Positions 25,443 to 33,026 of a stretch of DNA of 64,000 bases are shown one piece after another. The notes beneath the pieces are model-generated. The model searched no databases, was not told where the DNA came from, and saw only the letters and a program-made list of their open reading frames with translations. Each line of letters begins with the position of its first letter. The first letter of the stretch is position 1. The stretch is from Frankia umida (GTDB lineage: Bacteria > Actinomycetota > Actinomycetes > Frankiales > Frankiaceae): assembly GCF_023242945.1 (NCBI RefSeq), contig NZ_JALKFT010000016.1, forward strand, positions 62,001 to 126,000, given 5' to 3'. The position numbers were made by a program, and so were the translations under genes.

Positions 25443-26321
25443 ATGTTGAGCATCGGAGATGTCGCCCGCCACGGCAGGGTGTCAGTACGCATGCTGCGCC
25501 ACTACGACGCGATCGGCCTGCTGCGCCCCGCCCGGGTGGACCAGGCCACCGGCTACCGCTCCTACACCGCCGCCCAGCTCGCCCGACTGCACCGCATCGT
25601 CGCGCTCCGCGGGCTCGGGTTCGCCCTGGCGGAGGTGGCGCAGCTCTTGGACGAGCAGGTCAGCGCCGAGCAGATGCGCGGCATGCTGCGCCTACGCGAG
25701 GCCGAACTGCACGCCCGGATCGCCGCCGACACCACCCGCCTGGACCAGCTACGGGCACGTCTGCGAACCATCGAGAGCGAGGGAACCATGACCACCATCG
25801 ATGTCACCATCAAGGCCCTTCCCGCCGCGCGGGTCGCCGAACTGACCGGCACCGCCCGCGGCATGGAGCCCCAGTCGATCGGCCCGGTCGTCCGCGGCCT
25901 GTACGACCGGCTCACCAGCGCCCTGACCCGGGCGTCCCTGGAGCCCACCGGCCCCGCGATCGCCTACTACGTCGAGGCCGGCGACGACGAGCACGTGGAG
26001 GTCCACGCCGCCCTGCCGGTCAACGCCCCCTCCCCCACCACGCCCCCCTTCCCCGTTGCGTCCTCGTCCTCGCCCTCGCCCGCCGTCTCGCTGCCGGACG
26101 GCGTCACGATCGTGGATCTCCCCGCCGTCGAGCAGGCGGCCACCGTCATCCACGAGGGTTCGATGGACGACTGCCTGCCCACCTACCAGGCCCTCGCCGT
26201 CTGGATCGAGAACGCCGGCTACCGCGACGCCGGCCCCGGCCGCGAGATCACCCTCGCCTTCTCCCCCACCGACCCCGCTTCCTGGATCACCGAGATCCAG
26301 CAGCCCGTCACCCGCGCGTAG
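25443..26321 (+). CDS. MerR-family regulator with GyrI-like ligand-binding domain
   Basis: 292 residues. The N-terminal winged helix is of MerR type (MLSIGDVARHGRVSVRMLRH, then YDAIGLLRPARVDQATGYRS), followed by a linker helix up to about residue 115. The C-terminal half (IDVTIKALPAARVAELTGTA ... LPTYQALAVWIENAG) resembles the GyrI/BmrR effector-binding domain that senses hydrophobic cations and drugs. A Ser/Pro-rich insertion near residue 195 is unusual. Such regulators usually switch a nearby efflux pump; the divergent ABC exporter 547 bp away is a candidate target, by inference only. Confidence 0.85.
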   Translation: MLSIGDVARHGRVSVRMLRHYDAIGLLRPARVDQATGYRSYTAAQLARLHRIVALRGLGFALAEVAQLLDEQVSAEQMRGMLRLREAELHARIAADTTRLDQLRARLRTIESEGTMTTIDVTIKALPAARVAELTGTARGMEPQSIGPVVRGLYDRLTSALTRASLEPTGPAIAYYVEAGDDEHVEVHAALPVNAPSPTTPPFPVASSSSPSPAVSLPDGVTIVDLPAVEQAATVIHEGSMDDCLPTYQALAVWIENAGYRDAGPGREITLAFSPTDPASWITEIQQPVTRA

Positions 26322-26347
26322 CACCCCACCGAACCCCACCCAGAGGG

Positions 26348-26385
26348 ACGCGCCACCTTCCGTGGTGCGAAGCCGTCCATCACCG
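26348..26385. repeat. 38-bp repeat with hairpin, copy 1
   Basis: Matches 27881-27918 at 37 of 38 positions. It contains gcgccac ... gtggtgc, which can fold as a hairpin with one wobble pair. It lies just after the MerR-type gene and just after the convergent hypothetical, so it may act as a transcription terminator. Confidence 0.75.
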
Positions 26386-26390
26386 CGGGG

Positions 26391-26927
26391 TCAGGCATAC
26401 GGCCGGGGTGTGAAGGTGGACGCGGCGGGCGGTGCGGACCGCGGTACCCCTTCTCGTGTGGGGATCGTCAGCTCGTCTCCGCCTTCCCGCGCCGCCGGCG
26501 GCGCGGGTCGCGCGGTGTCGGCGGCGGCTTTGAGCCGGCTGTAGATCTCCGCGGCCAGGGCCTGGGTGTGGCGGGGTTCGTGGTGACGCCGGAAGGTGTC
26601 ACCAGCGACGTTGAAGTAGGTTCCGGCGCGTTCTCGGCGTTCGGTGAGGTTCAGCGTGATCCGGCGGCCGGCGGGTGGCGCCTCGAGGTCGAGCAGCGCC
26701 CGCAGCACGTCGCAGTGCGGGGAACGCAGCGAGGCGACAGCGGACACGATGAGCCGATGTGCCCGCTGCGCCCGGTACACCGGATGCTCCCCGTCGCCGT
26801 GGGGGCGCCCCGGGGCGAGCAGGTCCAGCAGCTCGGGCTGGTCGAGCAGGTCGGTGGGCAAAGCGATCCCCGGCCGGTAGGCGCGGGCCAGCAGACGGCC
26901 GAGGCGTGCGGGGTCAAGGTCGCTCAT
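26391..26927 (-). CDS. Hypothetical protein
   Basis: 178 residues from an ATG with AGGAGAG upstream. The sequence is mainly helical and basic: SDLDPARLGRLLARAYRPGI, YRAQRAHRLIVSAVASLRSP, RITLNLTERRERAGTYFNVA and TFRRHHEPRHTQALAAEIYS. The last part resembles the end of a winged-helix or SARP-like fold, but no family was recognised. The divergently transcribed small genes at 27326-27719 start 400 bp away. Confidence 0.65.
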   Translation of the reverse strand: MSDLDPARLGRLLARAYRPGIALPTDLLDQPELLDLLAPGRPHGDGEHPVYRAQRAHRLIVSAVASLRSPHCDVLRALLDLEAPPAGRRITLNLTERRERAGTYFNVAGDTFRRHHEPRHTQALAAEIYSRLKAAADTARPAPPAAREGGDELTIPTREGVPRSAPPAASTFTPRPYA

Positions 26928-27325
26928 GCGGCGCTCTCCTGGGGGCGAGCTCATACGGGCGGGATAACGCTGCCCGGATCTGATGGTGGCAGCCAGCGGT
27001 CGGCGGTGTTGCCGGGTTCCCGCCAGGTTGACGCCGGGTTGTGTGCCCGGACCGCCAGCACCACGACCAGCAGCTACTCGGTGCCGGGTTCCCGCCGAGA
27101 CCACGCCGCCTGGGGTTCGGGACATCCGACGGGATAGCGCCGGGTTCGTGGACTGCACTGCCACCCTCGGGCATGGAAACCTCCGAGAGCCGGGGCGGCC
27201 TTCGGGGAGCGGGGCCGTTAACTTCTCACCGCGACGGCCAGGTGATCGAACCGCCTTGGACGAAGACACCCTCGGGTGAAAGAACGTCAACGATGTTCTC
27301 TGACGCACAAGGCGAGAGGAACTCC

Positions 27326-27604
27326 ATGGCCGAGGACAGCCCGACCCCCACCATCCCCGACGACGTGCCCACCTCCGTGGTCTACGACATGGCCACCGAG
27401 ACCGCCACCCACCTGTCGGCCCATTACGTGCAGCTCTCGCGGAGCGCCGCCACCGAGGACGAGCGTCAGCGCTGGTGGACCAGGGTCATCGAACTGCGGG
27501 ACGCGAAGGACGCCGTCAACGCCCACGACCGCGCCACCCTGCTCGCCCGAATCTCCGCATGGACGGCTGAGATCCGCGCGCTGGACGAGGAGCACCGTGG
27601 CTGA
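27326..27604 (+). CDS. Small hypothetical protein
   Basis: 92 residues, all-helical in appearance (YDMATETATHLSAHYVQLSR, EDERQRWWTRVIELRDAKDA, LLARISAWTAEIRALDEEHR). GAGAGGA 6 nt before the ATG at 27326 decides this start over one 42 bp upstream. Its stop overlaps the start of the next small gene by 8 bp. No family was recognised; the size and the overlap recall small accessory modules. Confidence 0.6.
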   Translation: MAEDSPTPTIPDDVPTSVVYDMATETATHLSAHYVQLSRSAATEDERQRWWTRVIELRDAKDAVNAHDRATLLARISAWTAEIRALDEEHRG

Positions 27605-27719
27605 CCGCGACCCCTACGAGTTACCCCCGGGCCAGATGAGCCCACACGTCCACCGTCTGATCGTCACCAACCGGACCGGCGCCGACCTGTACGTGAGCGT
27701 CCGCCAGGCCGGCGGCTGA
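27597..27719 (+). CDS. Very small hypothetical protein (possibly truncated)
   Basis: 40 codons from a GTG inside the end of the previous gene: VADRDPYELPPGQMSPHVHR and LIVTNRTGADLYVSVRQAGG. The reading frame stops at 27719. The following 230 bp have coding character in another frame, so this may be the first part of a longer protein broken by a frameshift. Confidence 0.5.
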   Translation: MADRDPYELPPGQMSPHVHRLIVTNRTGADLYVSVRQAGG

Positions 27720-27880
27720 CTGGCACGCCAGCAGGACGTCGGCTCCAGTTCGTTGCCACCGATCAGGTCACCGCGACGACGTACAAGGGGCTGGCCATCG
27801 CCATCACGGATGCCCGGACCATCATCCCGATGTCGAGCAGCGCCGGCGGCCAGCGGCTGCTCGGTACCCGACCCAGTGGA

Positions 27881-27918
27881 ACGCGCCACCTTCCGTGGTG
27901 CGGAGCCGTCCATCACCG
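27881..27918. repeat. 38-bp repeat with hairpin, copy 2
   Basis: Partner of 26348-26385 with one mismatch. The preceding bases (acccag) also agree. It lies 5 bp before the first copy of the 23-bp direct repeat. Confidence 0.75.
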
Positions 27919-27922
27919 GGGT

Positions 27923-27945
27923 CGAGACTGGCAGAGTCGCGTGTT
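27923..27945. repeat. 23-bp direct repeat, left copy
   Basis: Identical to 29122-29144. The two copies bracket the methyltransferase gene at 28274-29113 and its palindromic promoter, 1.2 kb apart. Confidence 0.85.
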
Positions 27946-28224
27946 TGAGTGACCTGAATTCGCCAGATCGATACCGATGATCGTTACTGGCCGTAAGGGC
28001 GATCGACGCTCCTACGTGACGGCCGGCGGAGCCAGTCGTATCTTGCCGTGGTCGCCGGAGGCGCCTGAAGGCCCGCCGCTGACTGGCCGTTGATTGCGAG
28101 CTGGGTGTGCGGACCGCCCGACCGCTTATCGAGGATCATGCTCGGTCGAGTGTCGCGTATCCCATGGCTCGCCCGGCGACCGCGCGGGCTGCTCGTAACG
28201 CCCGAGGGTCGAACCGGCAGGTTG

Positions 28225-28245
28225 GCGTCAATCCTAGGTTGACGC
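28225..28245. promoter_or_regulatory. Palindrome 1 before the methyltransferase
   Basis: gcgtcaa and ttgacgc are exact 7-bp inverted arms around tcctagg. With the palindrome at 28254-28272 it forms a larger imperfect inverted repeat of about 20 bp per arm with a single mismatch. This is a strong candidate for a repressor operator. Confidence 0.7.
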
Positions 28246-28253
28246 CGACCTGC

Positions 28254-28272
28254 CGTCAACCTAGGGTTGACG
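28254..28272. promoter_or_regulatory. Palindrome 2 abutting the start codon
   Basis: cgtcaacc and ggttgacg are exact 8-bp arms with a 3-bp centre. It ends 1 bp before the ATG at 28274. There is no ribosome-binding site in this interval, so either the mRNA is leaderless or a later start is used. A protein bound here would block initiation. Confidence 0.75.
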
Positions 28273-28273
28273 C

Positions 28274-29113
28274 ATGGCGGAGCTGAAGCGAGAGCCTGAC
28301 CTGGTAGACGCGCAGACCGGCGTGGGCCACGCGAACGAGCCGCATCGTGCGCGGCGGGTGGCGCAATCGTTCGGCGTCGACGCCGCGCGTTATGACCGGA
28401 CGCGGCCGAGCTACCCGGAAGCGTTGATCGCGCGAGTGGTGGCGGCCAGTCCCGGGCCGCGGGTGGTCGACGTCGGCTGTGGCACGGGCATCGTGGCCCG
28501 CCTGTTGCGCGCGGCGGGCTGCCAGGTGCTGGGAGTCGAGGTGGATGCACGGATGGCCGAGTTCGCGAGACGGGGCGGGCTGGAGGTGGAGGTCGCGGCG
28601 TTCGAGGACTGGGAGCCGGCGGGCCGGGCGTTCGACGCCGTGGTCTCCGGCCAGTCCTGGCACTGGGTGGATCCGGCGAAGGGAGCGGCGAACGCGGCAC
28701 GCGCACTGTGCCCGGGCGGTCGACTGACCGTGTTCTGGAACGCCTTCGCGCCCCCGCTCGAGATAGCCGAAGCCTTTGCCTCGGTCTACCGGCACGTCGC
28801 GCCCGACCTGCCGTTCAGCCCATGGGCGGCCCCCACCCTCGACGCGGATGCCTCGCTGGCCGCCAGGGCCGTCGACGGGATGCGAGCCGCCGGCGATTTC
28901 GGCGACGCCGAACAATGGCGGTTCGGCTGGGAACGGACGTACTCCCGGGACGACTGGCTTGACCAGGTACCCACGCACGGCGGCCACCACCAGCTCCCGA
29001 CAGCCCAGCTGAACCAGCTGCTGGCCGGTCTCGGCGCCGCGTTCGACGTGTTTGGCGGCAGCATCACGATGCCCTACGTGACCCTGGCGGTCACGGCCGA
29101 GCGCACCGGGTAA
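28274..29113 (+). CDS. Class I SAM-dependent methyltransferase
   Basis: 279 residues. After ANEPHRARRVAQSFGVDAAR YDRTRPSYPEALI comes motif I VVDVGCGTGIVARLLRAAG (about residue 65), GVEVDARM, and the FDAVVSGQSWHWVDPAKGAA and LCPGGRLTVFWNAF segments, a pattern of ubiquinone/tocopherol-type methyltransferases. Start at 28274 leaves no Shine-Dalgarno sequence; a GTG at 28322, closer to where relatives usually begin, is an alternative. Two palindromes sit immediately upstream and a 23-bp direct repeat brackets the gene, so it may have arrived as a unit. Substrate unknown. Confidence 0.82.
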   Translation: MAELKREPDLVDAQTGVGHANEPHRARRVAQSFGVDAARYDRTRPSYPEALIARVVAASPGPRVVDVGCGTGIVARLLRAAGCQVLGVEVDARMAEFARRGGLEVEVAAFEDWEPAGRAFDAVVSGQSWHWVDPAKGAANAARALCPGGRLTVFWNAFAPPLEIAEAFASVYRHVAPDLPFSPWAAPTLDADASLAARAVDGMRAAGDFGDAEQWRFGWERTYSRDDWLDQVPTHGGHHQLPTAQLNQLLAGLGAAFDVFGGSITMPYVTLAVTAERTG

Positions 29114-29121
29114 CTGGGGGG

Positions 29122-29144
29122 CGAGACTGGCAGAGTCGCGTGTT
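29122..29144. repeat. 23-bp direct repeat, right copy
   Basis: Identical to 27923-27945, starting 8 bp after the methyltransferase stop. Confidence 0.85.
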
Positions 29145-29240
29145 CGACTGGCGCGTATTCGGCGTACTCCTCATGTCTGGGTGTCACTCCATGTGTCGGT
29201 TGACCTGGGTGCTGGAGGTTTCCCGGCGGCTGGGAGCTCG

Positions 29241-29933
29241 TCACCCGGGCCAGCGCAGGACGTGGGGTGCCTCGGGTAGTTCGTGGTCGATCAGCACGTG
29301 GGCGTGGTCTCGAGGTGCGGCGGAGGCCTGGTAGAGCTGTTGGCCGGGCAGATAACGCGCCTTGTAGCGTTCGCGGACGGCGGCGGGCGAGCCGAACAGG
29401 GCGACGTCACGCTGCAGTGCGCGGCGTAGCGACTCGGCGGGGCTGATCTGGAGGAACACGGTGAGGTCCCAGTAGCCGCGTAGCTCGTCGCGGAGGAGGA
29501 AGACGCCGTCGACGATGAGGACCGCGTCGCTCGGTGCTTCGCGGACGGGGCTGTCGAGCGGGGAGTCGTTGAGATGGTCGAACGCGGCCGTGCGGTAGCG
29601 CCGGTCACCGGCCAGGCTCAGCGGGTCCAGGAGAAGGCGTCGTATGGCGGTGTAGTCGAACGCGTCGAGGAAGTAGCCCTCGGGGGACAGCGACCCTCGG
29701 CGGCGACGCGTGGTCTGGGGCTGGTGGAAGCCGTCGACGCTGGCGCGGATGACGGGTCGGCCTCGGTCGGTCAGCGTGCCAGCGAGCTCATCCGCCAGTG
29801 TCGTCTTGCCGGCTGCGTCGGGGCCGTCGATCGCGACGCGCAGTACCCGGTCCGGGCATGCGCCCAGCAGCAGGTCGGCGAGCGAGCTCACGACGCGGCT
29901 GCGGGAAGGTTCCGAAGCAGGATCGTCGATCAT
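29241..29933 (-). CDS. Uridine kinase-like P-loop kinase
   Basis: 230 residues. Walker A is VAIDGPDAAGKTTLADELA (about residue 33), the base/sugar-binding part SVDGFHQPQTTRRRRGSLSP, and a Walker B-like VLIVDGVFLLRDELRGYWDL (about 140). DYTAIRRLLLDPL and RYLPGQQLYQ are typical of actinobacterial uridine-kinase-like proteins. It would phosphorylate a nucleoside or similar small molecule; true uridine specificity is not shown. Its start touches the integrase remnant, with a 4-bp overlap that is probably accidental. Confidence 0.8.
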   Translation of the reverse strand: MIDDPASEPSRSRVVSSLADLLLGACPDRVLRVAIDGPDAAGKTTLADELAGTLTDRGRPVIRASVDGFHQPQTTRRRRGSLSPEGYFLDAFDYTAIRRLLLDPLSLAGDRRYRTAAFDHLNDSPLDSPVREAPSDAVLIVDGVFLLRDELRGYWDLTVFLQISPAESLRRALQRDVALFGSPAAVRERYKARYLPGQQLYQASAAPRDHAHVLIDHELPEAPHVLRWPG

Positions 29934-30289
29934 GTGACGTGACGGTAGCGAGGAATCGCCCGGTCATCGGCTGTGCTCGCCGGGGGTGTAGTGAGCCCAG
30001 GTTCCGCCGGCGTCGGCGTGGTGCCATTGGTGGTGGTCGGGTGGTAGCCGAGGGCCTGGGCGACGACCGGGGCGGGAACCTGCAGGACGAGCTGGCGCAG
30101 CGTGGCGGTGCGGGCGGTTTGGGCCGGGATCCCGAGGGCGCGGATCTGGTCAAGCAGGCTTCTGAGGTGCAGTGGCTGGCCGGCGCGGCGGGCGGGGAAC
30201 AGCCAGCGGCTATCCGGGTTCGTGGCGGTGGTCATGTTGTCCCGGTTGGCCTCGGCGTCCAGCAGGAGGGCGGCGAATGGTTCGGGCAT
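29930..30289 (-). pseudogene. Integrase/recombinase-like remnant, C-terminal end
   Basis: 119 codons with SRWLFPARRAGQPLHLRSLL, then IRALGIPAQTARTATLRQLV and PAPVVAQALGYHPTTT, which matches the end of actinobacterial integrase-like proteins (WLFPGRRAGQP ... PVVAQALGYH). The N-terminal core-binding domain and most of the catalytic domain are missing. The remnant is cut at 30289, where DNA of a different origin begins. It is non-functional as a recombinase. Confidence 0.6.
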
Positions 30290-30296
30290 TGGGACG

Positions 30297-31135
30297 GGCA
30301 GGTCATCGAGAAGATCTCCGGCAAGCTCGCCTCCCGACCCGCCCTCGACGCACTCCTCGAGCGCTTGGCGCCGGGCGACCAGGTCGTGGTCACCCGGCTA
30401 CGGCGCATCGGGCGTAACCATCAGCACCTGCTGGACCTGTCCGCCTGGTTCGACACCCACCAGGTGGACTTCGTCGTGCTCGAGCAGGGCATCGACACCG
30501 CCACCCCGATCGACCGGCTGTTCTTTCGGATGATGGCCGCGCTCGCCGAGTTCGACCGCGAAGCCATCGTCGAGGGCACCCTCGAAGGCCTCGTCTCCGC
30601 CCGCGCCCGCGTCGGCGGGCGGCGACCCAAACTCAGCCAGCGTCAGCTCGACCAGGCCCAGCACATGTACGACACCGGCGAGCACACCGTCGACGACATC
30701 GCCCAGACCTTCGCCGTGCGCCGCTCGACGATGTACCGCCACCTCGCCGCCCACAAAGACGGCCGCGACTGTGTGCTCGTCGTCTACCGCAACACCCGCC
30801 CCGGCAAGATCGAAGCGGACACCAACCGCCGCTACGGCGAAACCGGCCAGAACGAAAAAGTCCAGCTCGACGCCGACCGCAAATGGTGGCCCATCGCCCC
30901 CACCCGCCGCCCCCACGTCAAAGGCTTCGTCTACGTCGTCGACGGCACCGTCACCCGCATCCGCGCCGTCGACCCGACCGGCCGCTGGTACGACGACGAC
31001 CGCGGCTACACCGACGCTCCCCTCACCGCACCCCTGAGCGCCCTGCAGATCGCCGAGCAGTTCCCCACCCTCGACCTGCGCCTCGGTGACCCCCGCCCCA
31101 CGTACGCGGCAAGATCCGCGAATATCTCAGCCTGT
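30297..31135 (+). pseudogene. Serine recombinase remnant fused to a hypothetical domain
   Basis: Reading from about 30297, KISGKLASRPALDALLERLA, GDQVVVTRLRRIGRNHQHLL, FRMMAALAEFDREAIVEGTL and a C-terminal helix-turn-helix (HTVDDIAQTFAVRRSTMYRH) match resolvases of the DNA-invertase type. The first 60 residues with the catalytic Ser (YARVS motif) are absent. After the helix-turn-helix the frame continues into a separate conserved-looking region (VLVVYRNTRPGKIEADTNRR, HVKGFVYVVDGTVTRIRAVD). A shift near 31105 is needed to reach its natural-looking end GKIREYLSL. Confidence 0.7.
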
Positions 31136-31672
31136 GAGCGTCCGCTGGTACCGCAGGTCGCGCACCGTGATCCCGCCTACGGCGTCGTCGCGGACCGCGC
31201 CGTCGGGCTCCCAGCCCCGATGGGCGTAGAACCCGATCGCGCGGGTGTTGGTGTCCAGGACCCACAACGTCGCCGAGGTGAAACCGGCCGCGCCGAACGT
31301 GCGCAGCGCCGCCGCCATCAGCTGACCTCCCACACCCCGCCCCCACGCGGCCGGAAGCACGTAGAACGAGCCGACCTCACCCACCCCACTCGAATCCTGA
31401 TCAAGGTCGGCGCTGGGATACAGGGACGCGAAACCGACCACCTCACCGCCGTCGTCGGCGACCAGAACACCTCGGCCCGGCCACGCCGCCTGCCCCACGA
31501 CCGCCGTCCACCGCGGCACCCGCTGCACCGCACGCAGCCCGTCGAGCAGCGACTGCGACAACAGTCCCCGGTAGCCGACCTGCCAGGACAACACATGCAC
31601 CTCGGCGACCTGTTCCACATCACCGACACCAGCCGGACGCACCAACACACCACGATCATCCCACCAGGCCAT
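31127..31672 (-). CDS. GNAT-family N-acetyltransferase (copy 2)
   Basis: 181 residues, MAWWDDRGVLVRPAGVGDVE onward, with the acetyl-CoA loop WGRGVGG and LWVLDTNTRAIGFYAHRGWE. It is nearly the same protein as the one at 5804-6349, on the opposite strand 25 kb away, with roughly nine in ten residues alike by eye. About 40 bp of upstream DNA (ctgctggtcggcgg region) are also shared. It converges on the recombinase remnant and overlaps its end by 9 bp. The substrate is unknown. Confidence 0.85.
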   Translation of the reverse strand: MAWWDDRGVLVRPAGVGDVEQVAEVHVLSWQVGYRGLLSQSLLDGLRAVQRVPRWTAVVGQAAWPGRGVLVADDGGEVVGFASLYPSADLDQDSSGVGEVGSFYVLPAAWGRGVGGQLMAAALRTFGAAGFTSATLWVLDTNTRAIGFYAHRGWEPDGAVRDDAVGGITVRDLRYQRTLTG

Positions 31673-31888
31673 CCGGTGATCCGCCGACCAGCAGACCGAT
31701 CACCGAAGACCTAGATCACCGCTAGCGCCAGCCGCTGCACGCAATCCTCTCGACCCCCGACGAGCCGGGTCCGCGTGAGGCGCGTGCGGCGTGCCCGTTG
31801 ATCAGTACTAGGTGTCTGCGTCGCCAGCACCTGGTGACGCAGAGGCAGCGCCGCCGCCTCGGGGGATGACGGCGGCGCCGGCGTCGGC

Positions 31889-32017
31889 CTACATCTGGTA
31901 CAGGGGCGGGACCGCGATAGGCACGATCACCACGATGATCCAGATGATGACGCGGATCAGTCGTTCCTGCTCCTCGGTAAGACCAACACTCCGCCAGTTC
32001 CAGGTTGTTGATGCCAT
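31889..32017 (-). CDS. Small single-pass membrane protein
   Basis: 42 residues: MASTTWNWRSVGLTEEQERL followed by one strongly hydrophobic helix (IRVIIWIIVVIVPIAVPPLY). The ATG at 32017 is preceded by GGAGGAGA at ideal spacing, one of the best ribosome-binding sites in the window, which is the main reason to accept so short a gene. It could be a small regulator, a subunit of a complex or a toxin-like peptide; there is no evidence to choose. Confidence 0.6.
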   Translation of the reverse strand: MASTTWNWRSVGLTEEQERLIRVIIWIIVVIVPIAVPPLYQM

Positions 32018-32236
32018 GGTTCTCCTCCAACGAGCCGGGAGGAGGCGTGGCGCGGAAACGTGTCCCGCACGACGACACGCGCACCACCCCGGGTCCGCTT
32101 TTCCCGAGACGGCCATGCGGCTCGAGGAAAGCGCCCCTGACGCTCGAGGTGGGCGCCTGATCTACCCGGCAACGTTGGACAGGCGACATCACTGGAACTG
32201 ACAGAACTTTCGACGATCGATACCAGCGGTTGGTTC

Positions 32237-32752
32237 CTAAGCCGCGCCAGCCAGGCGGACAGCCCAGCATCGATCTCCGACGGCACATATCACCTCGTCG
32301 GTGATCGTCCCAGTCTCCGCCAGCGTCTCCCGGCTGATGCCCAGGCGCACGGCGACCGCGAGCAGACCGGCCTGGATGGCCTCCAGTGTGGTGTGCTCGG
32401 CCAAGAGCGCGTCCAGGGCCGCGGACATGTCGGCCATCTCCGCCAGGGGTGCGCGGCGGGCCTCGGCATCCACCTCGGCGCGCAGGGCGACGAGGTGGAC
32501 GAGGGCCTGGCCGGCGAGCGCGTCCAGAACGTCGGCCGCGGTCGGGGTCGGCGCCCCGTCCGGAGCGATCCAGATATCACCGGTGGCCTGCAGCACCCGC
32601 TGGGCGATCGCGGCGGCACCGTATCGCCGGGCGACCGCCTTGGGGGTGTTGCCGTGCCGTGCGGCACGCCGCACGGCACGCGGATCCGCCACCAGACGGG
32701 CCACCACCTCCGAGTCCAGCGGCGCCCCGGGACGCTGCCGCTGCCACCACAT
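32237..32752 (-). CDS. Hypothetical helical protein
   Basis: 171 residues, rich in Ala-based helices: EVVARLVADPRAVRRAARHG, GNTPKAVARRYGAAAIAQRV, TAADVLDALAGQALVHLVAL, SAALDALLAEHTTLEAIQAG. No known family. It is transcribed away from the TIR gene at 33027, with 274 bp between the two starts, so the pair could share a control region. Confidence 0.6.
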   Translation of the reverse strand: MWWQRQRPGAPLDSEVVARLVADPRAVRRAARHGNTPKAVARRYGAAAIAQRVLQATGDIWIAPDGAPTPTAADVLDALAGQALVHLVALRAEVDAEARRAPLAEMADMSAALDALLAEHTTLEAIQAGLLAVAVRLGISRETLAETGTITDEVICAVGDRCWAVRLAGAA

Positions 32753-33026
32753 ACCGGCACCGTAGCGGCAGCGGCCGCGGACTGTCCGGCGGCTCCCGCA
32801 CCCCGCGTCAGGGGCCGGGCTGGTGGATGCCAGGTGGGTGTGCTGTTGCGGGGTCCGCAGCCGCGAGACACCGGCGGGTTCCGACGGTGTGACCGCCCCC
32901 GCCTGTTCCTGCTCCTGCCGGTCTGTGTCGGCGTGGAAGGGGTGTGCGGGGTGGCGGCCTGGGTCTGTTCGCTGTGCGGCGGGGTTGTGACGTTTCGTGG
33001 CGGTGGTGGTGGCAGGGTGGGTGGTT

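Larger units (their letters stand above)
27719..27952 (+). pseudogene. Frame-shifted continuation of the preceding small gene
   Basis: A frame shifted by two bases reads RRLQFVATDQVTATTYKGLA and then IAITDARTIIPMSSSAGGQR with strong G/C preference at third positions. No start codon or ribosome-binding site precedes it. The likely explanation is a frameshift or deletion near 27715 that separated it from the 40-codon frame. It ends in the 38-bp and 23-bp repeats. Confidence 0.4.

Noticed and set aside
29930..30289. Active tyrosine recombinase with att sites
   Set aside because: The catalytic core is missing and no flanking core-site repeats or tRNA gene were found.
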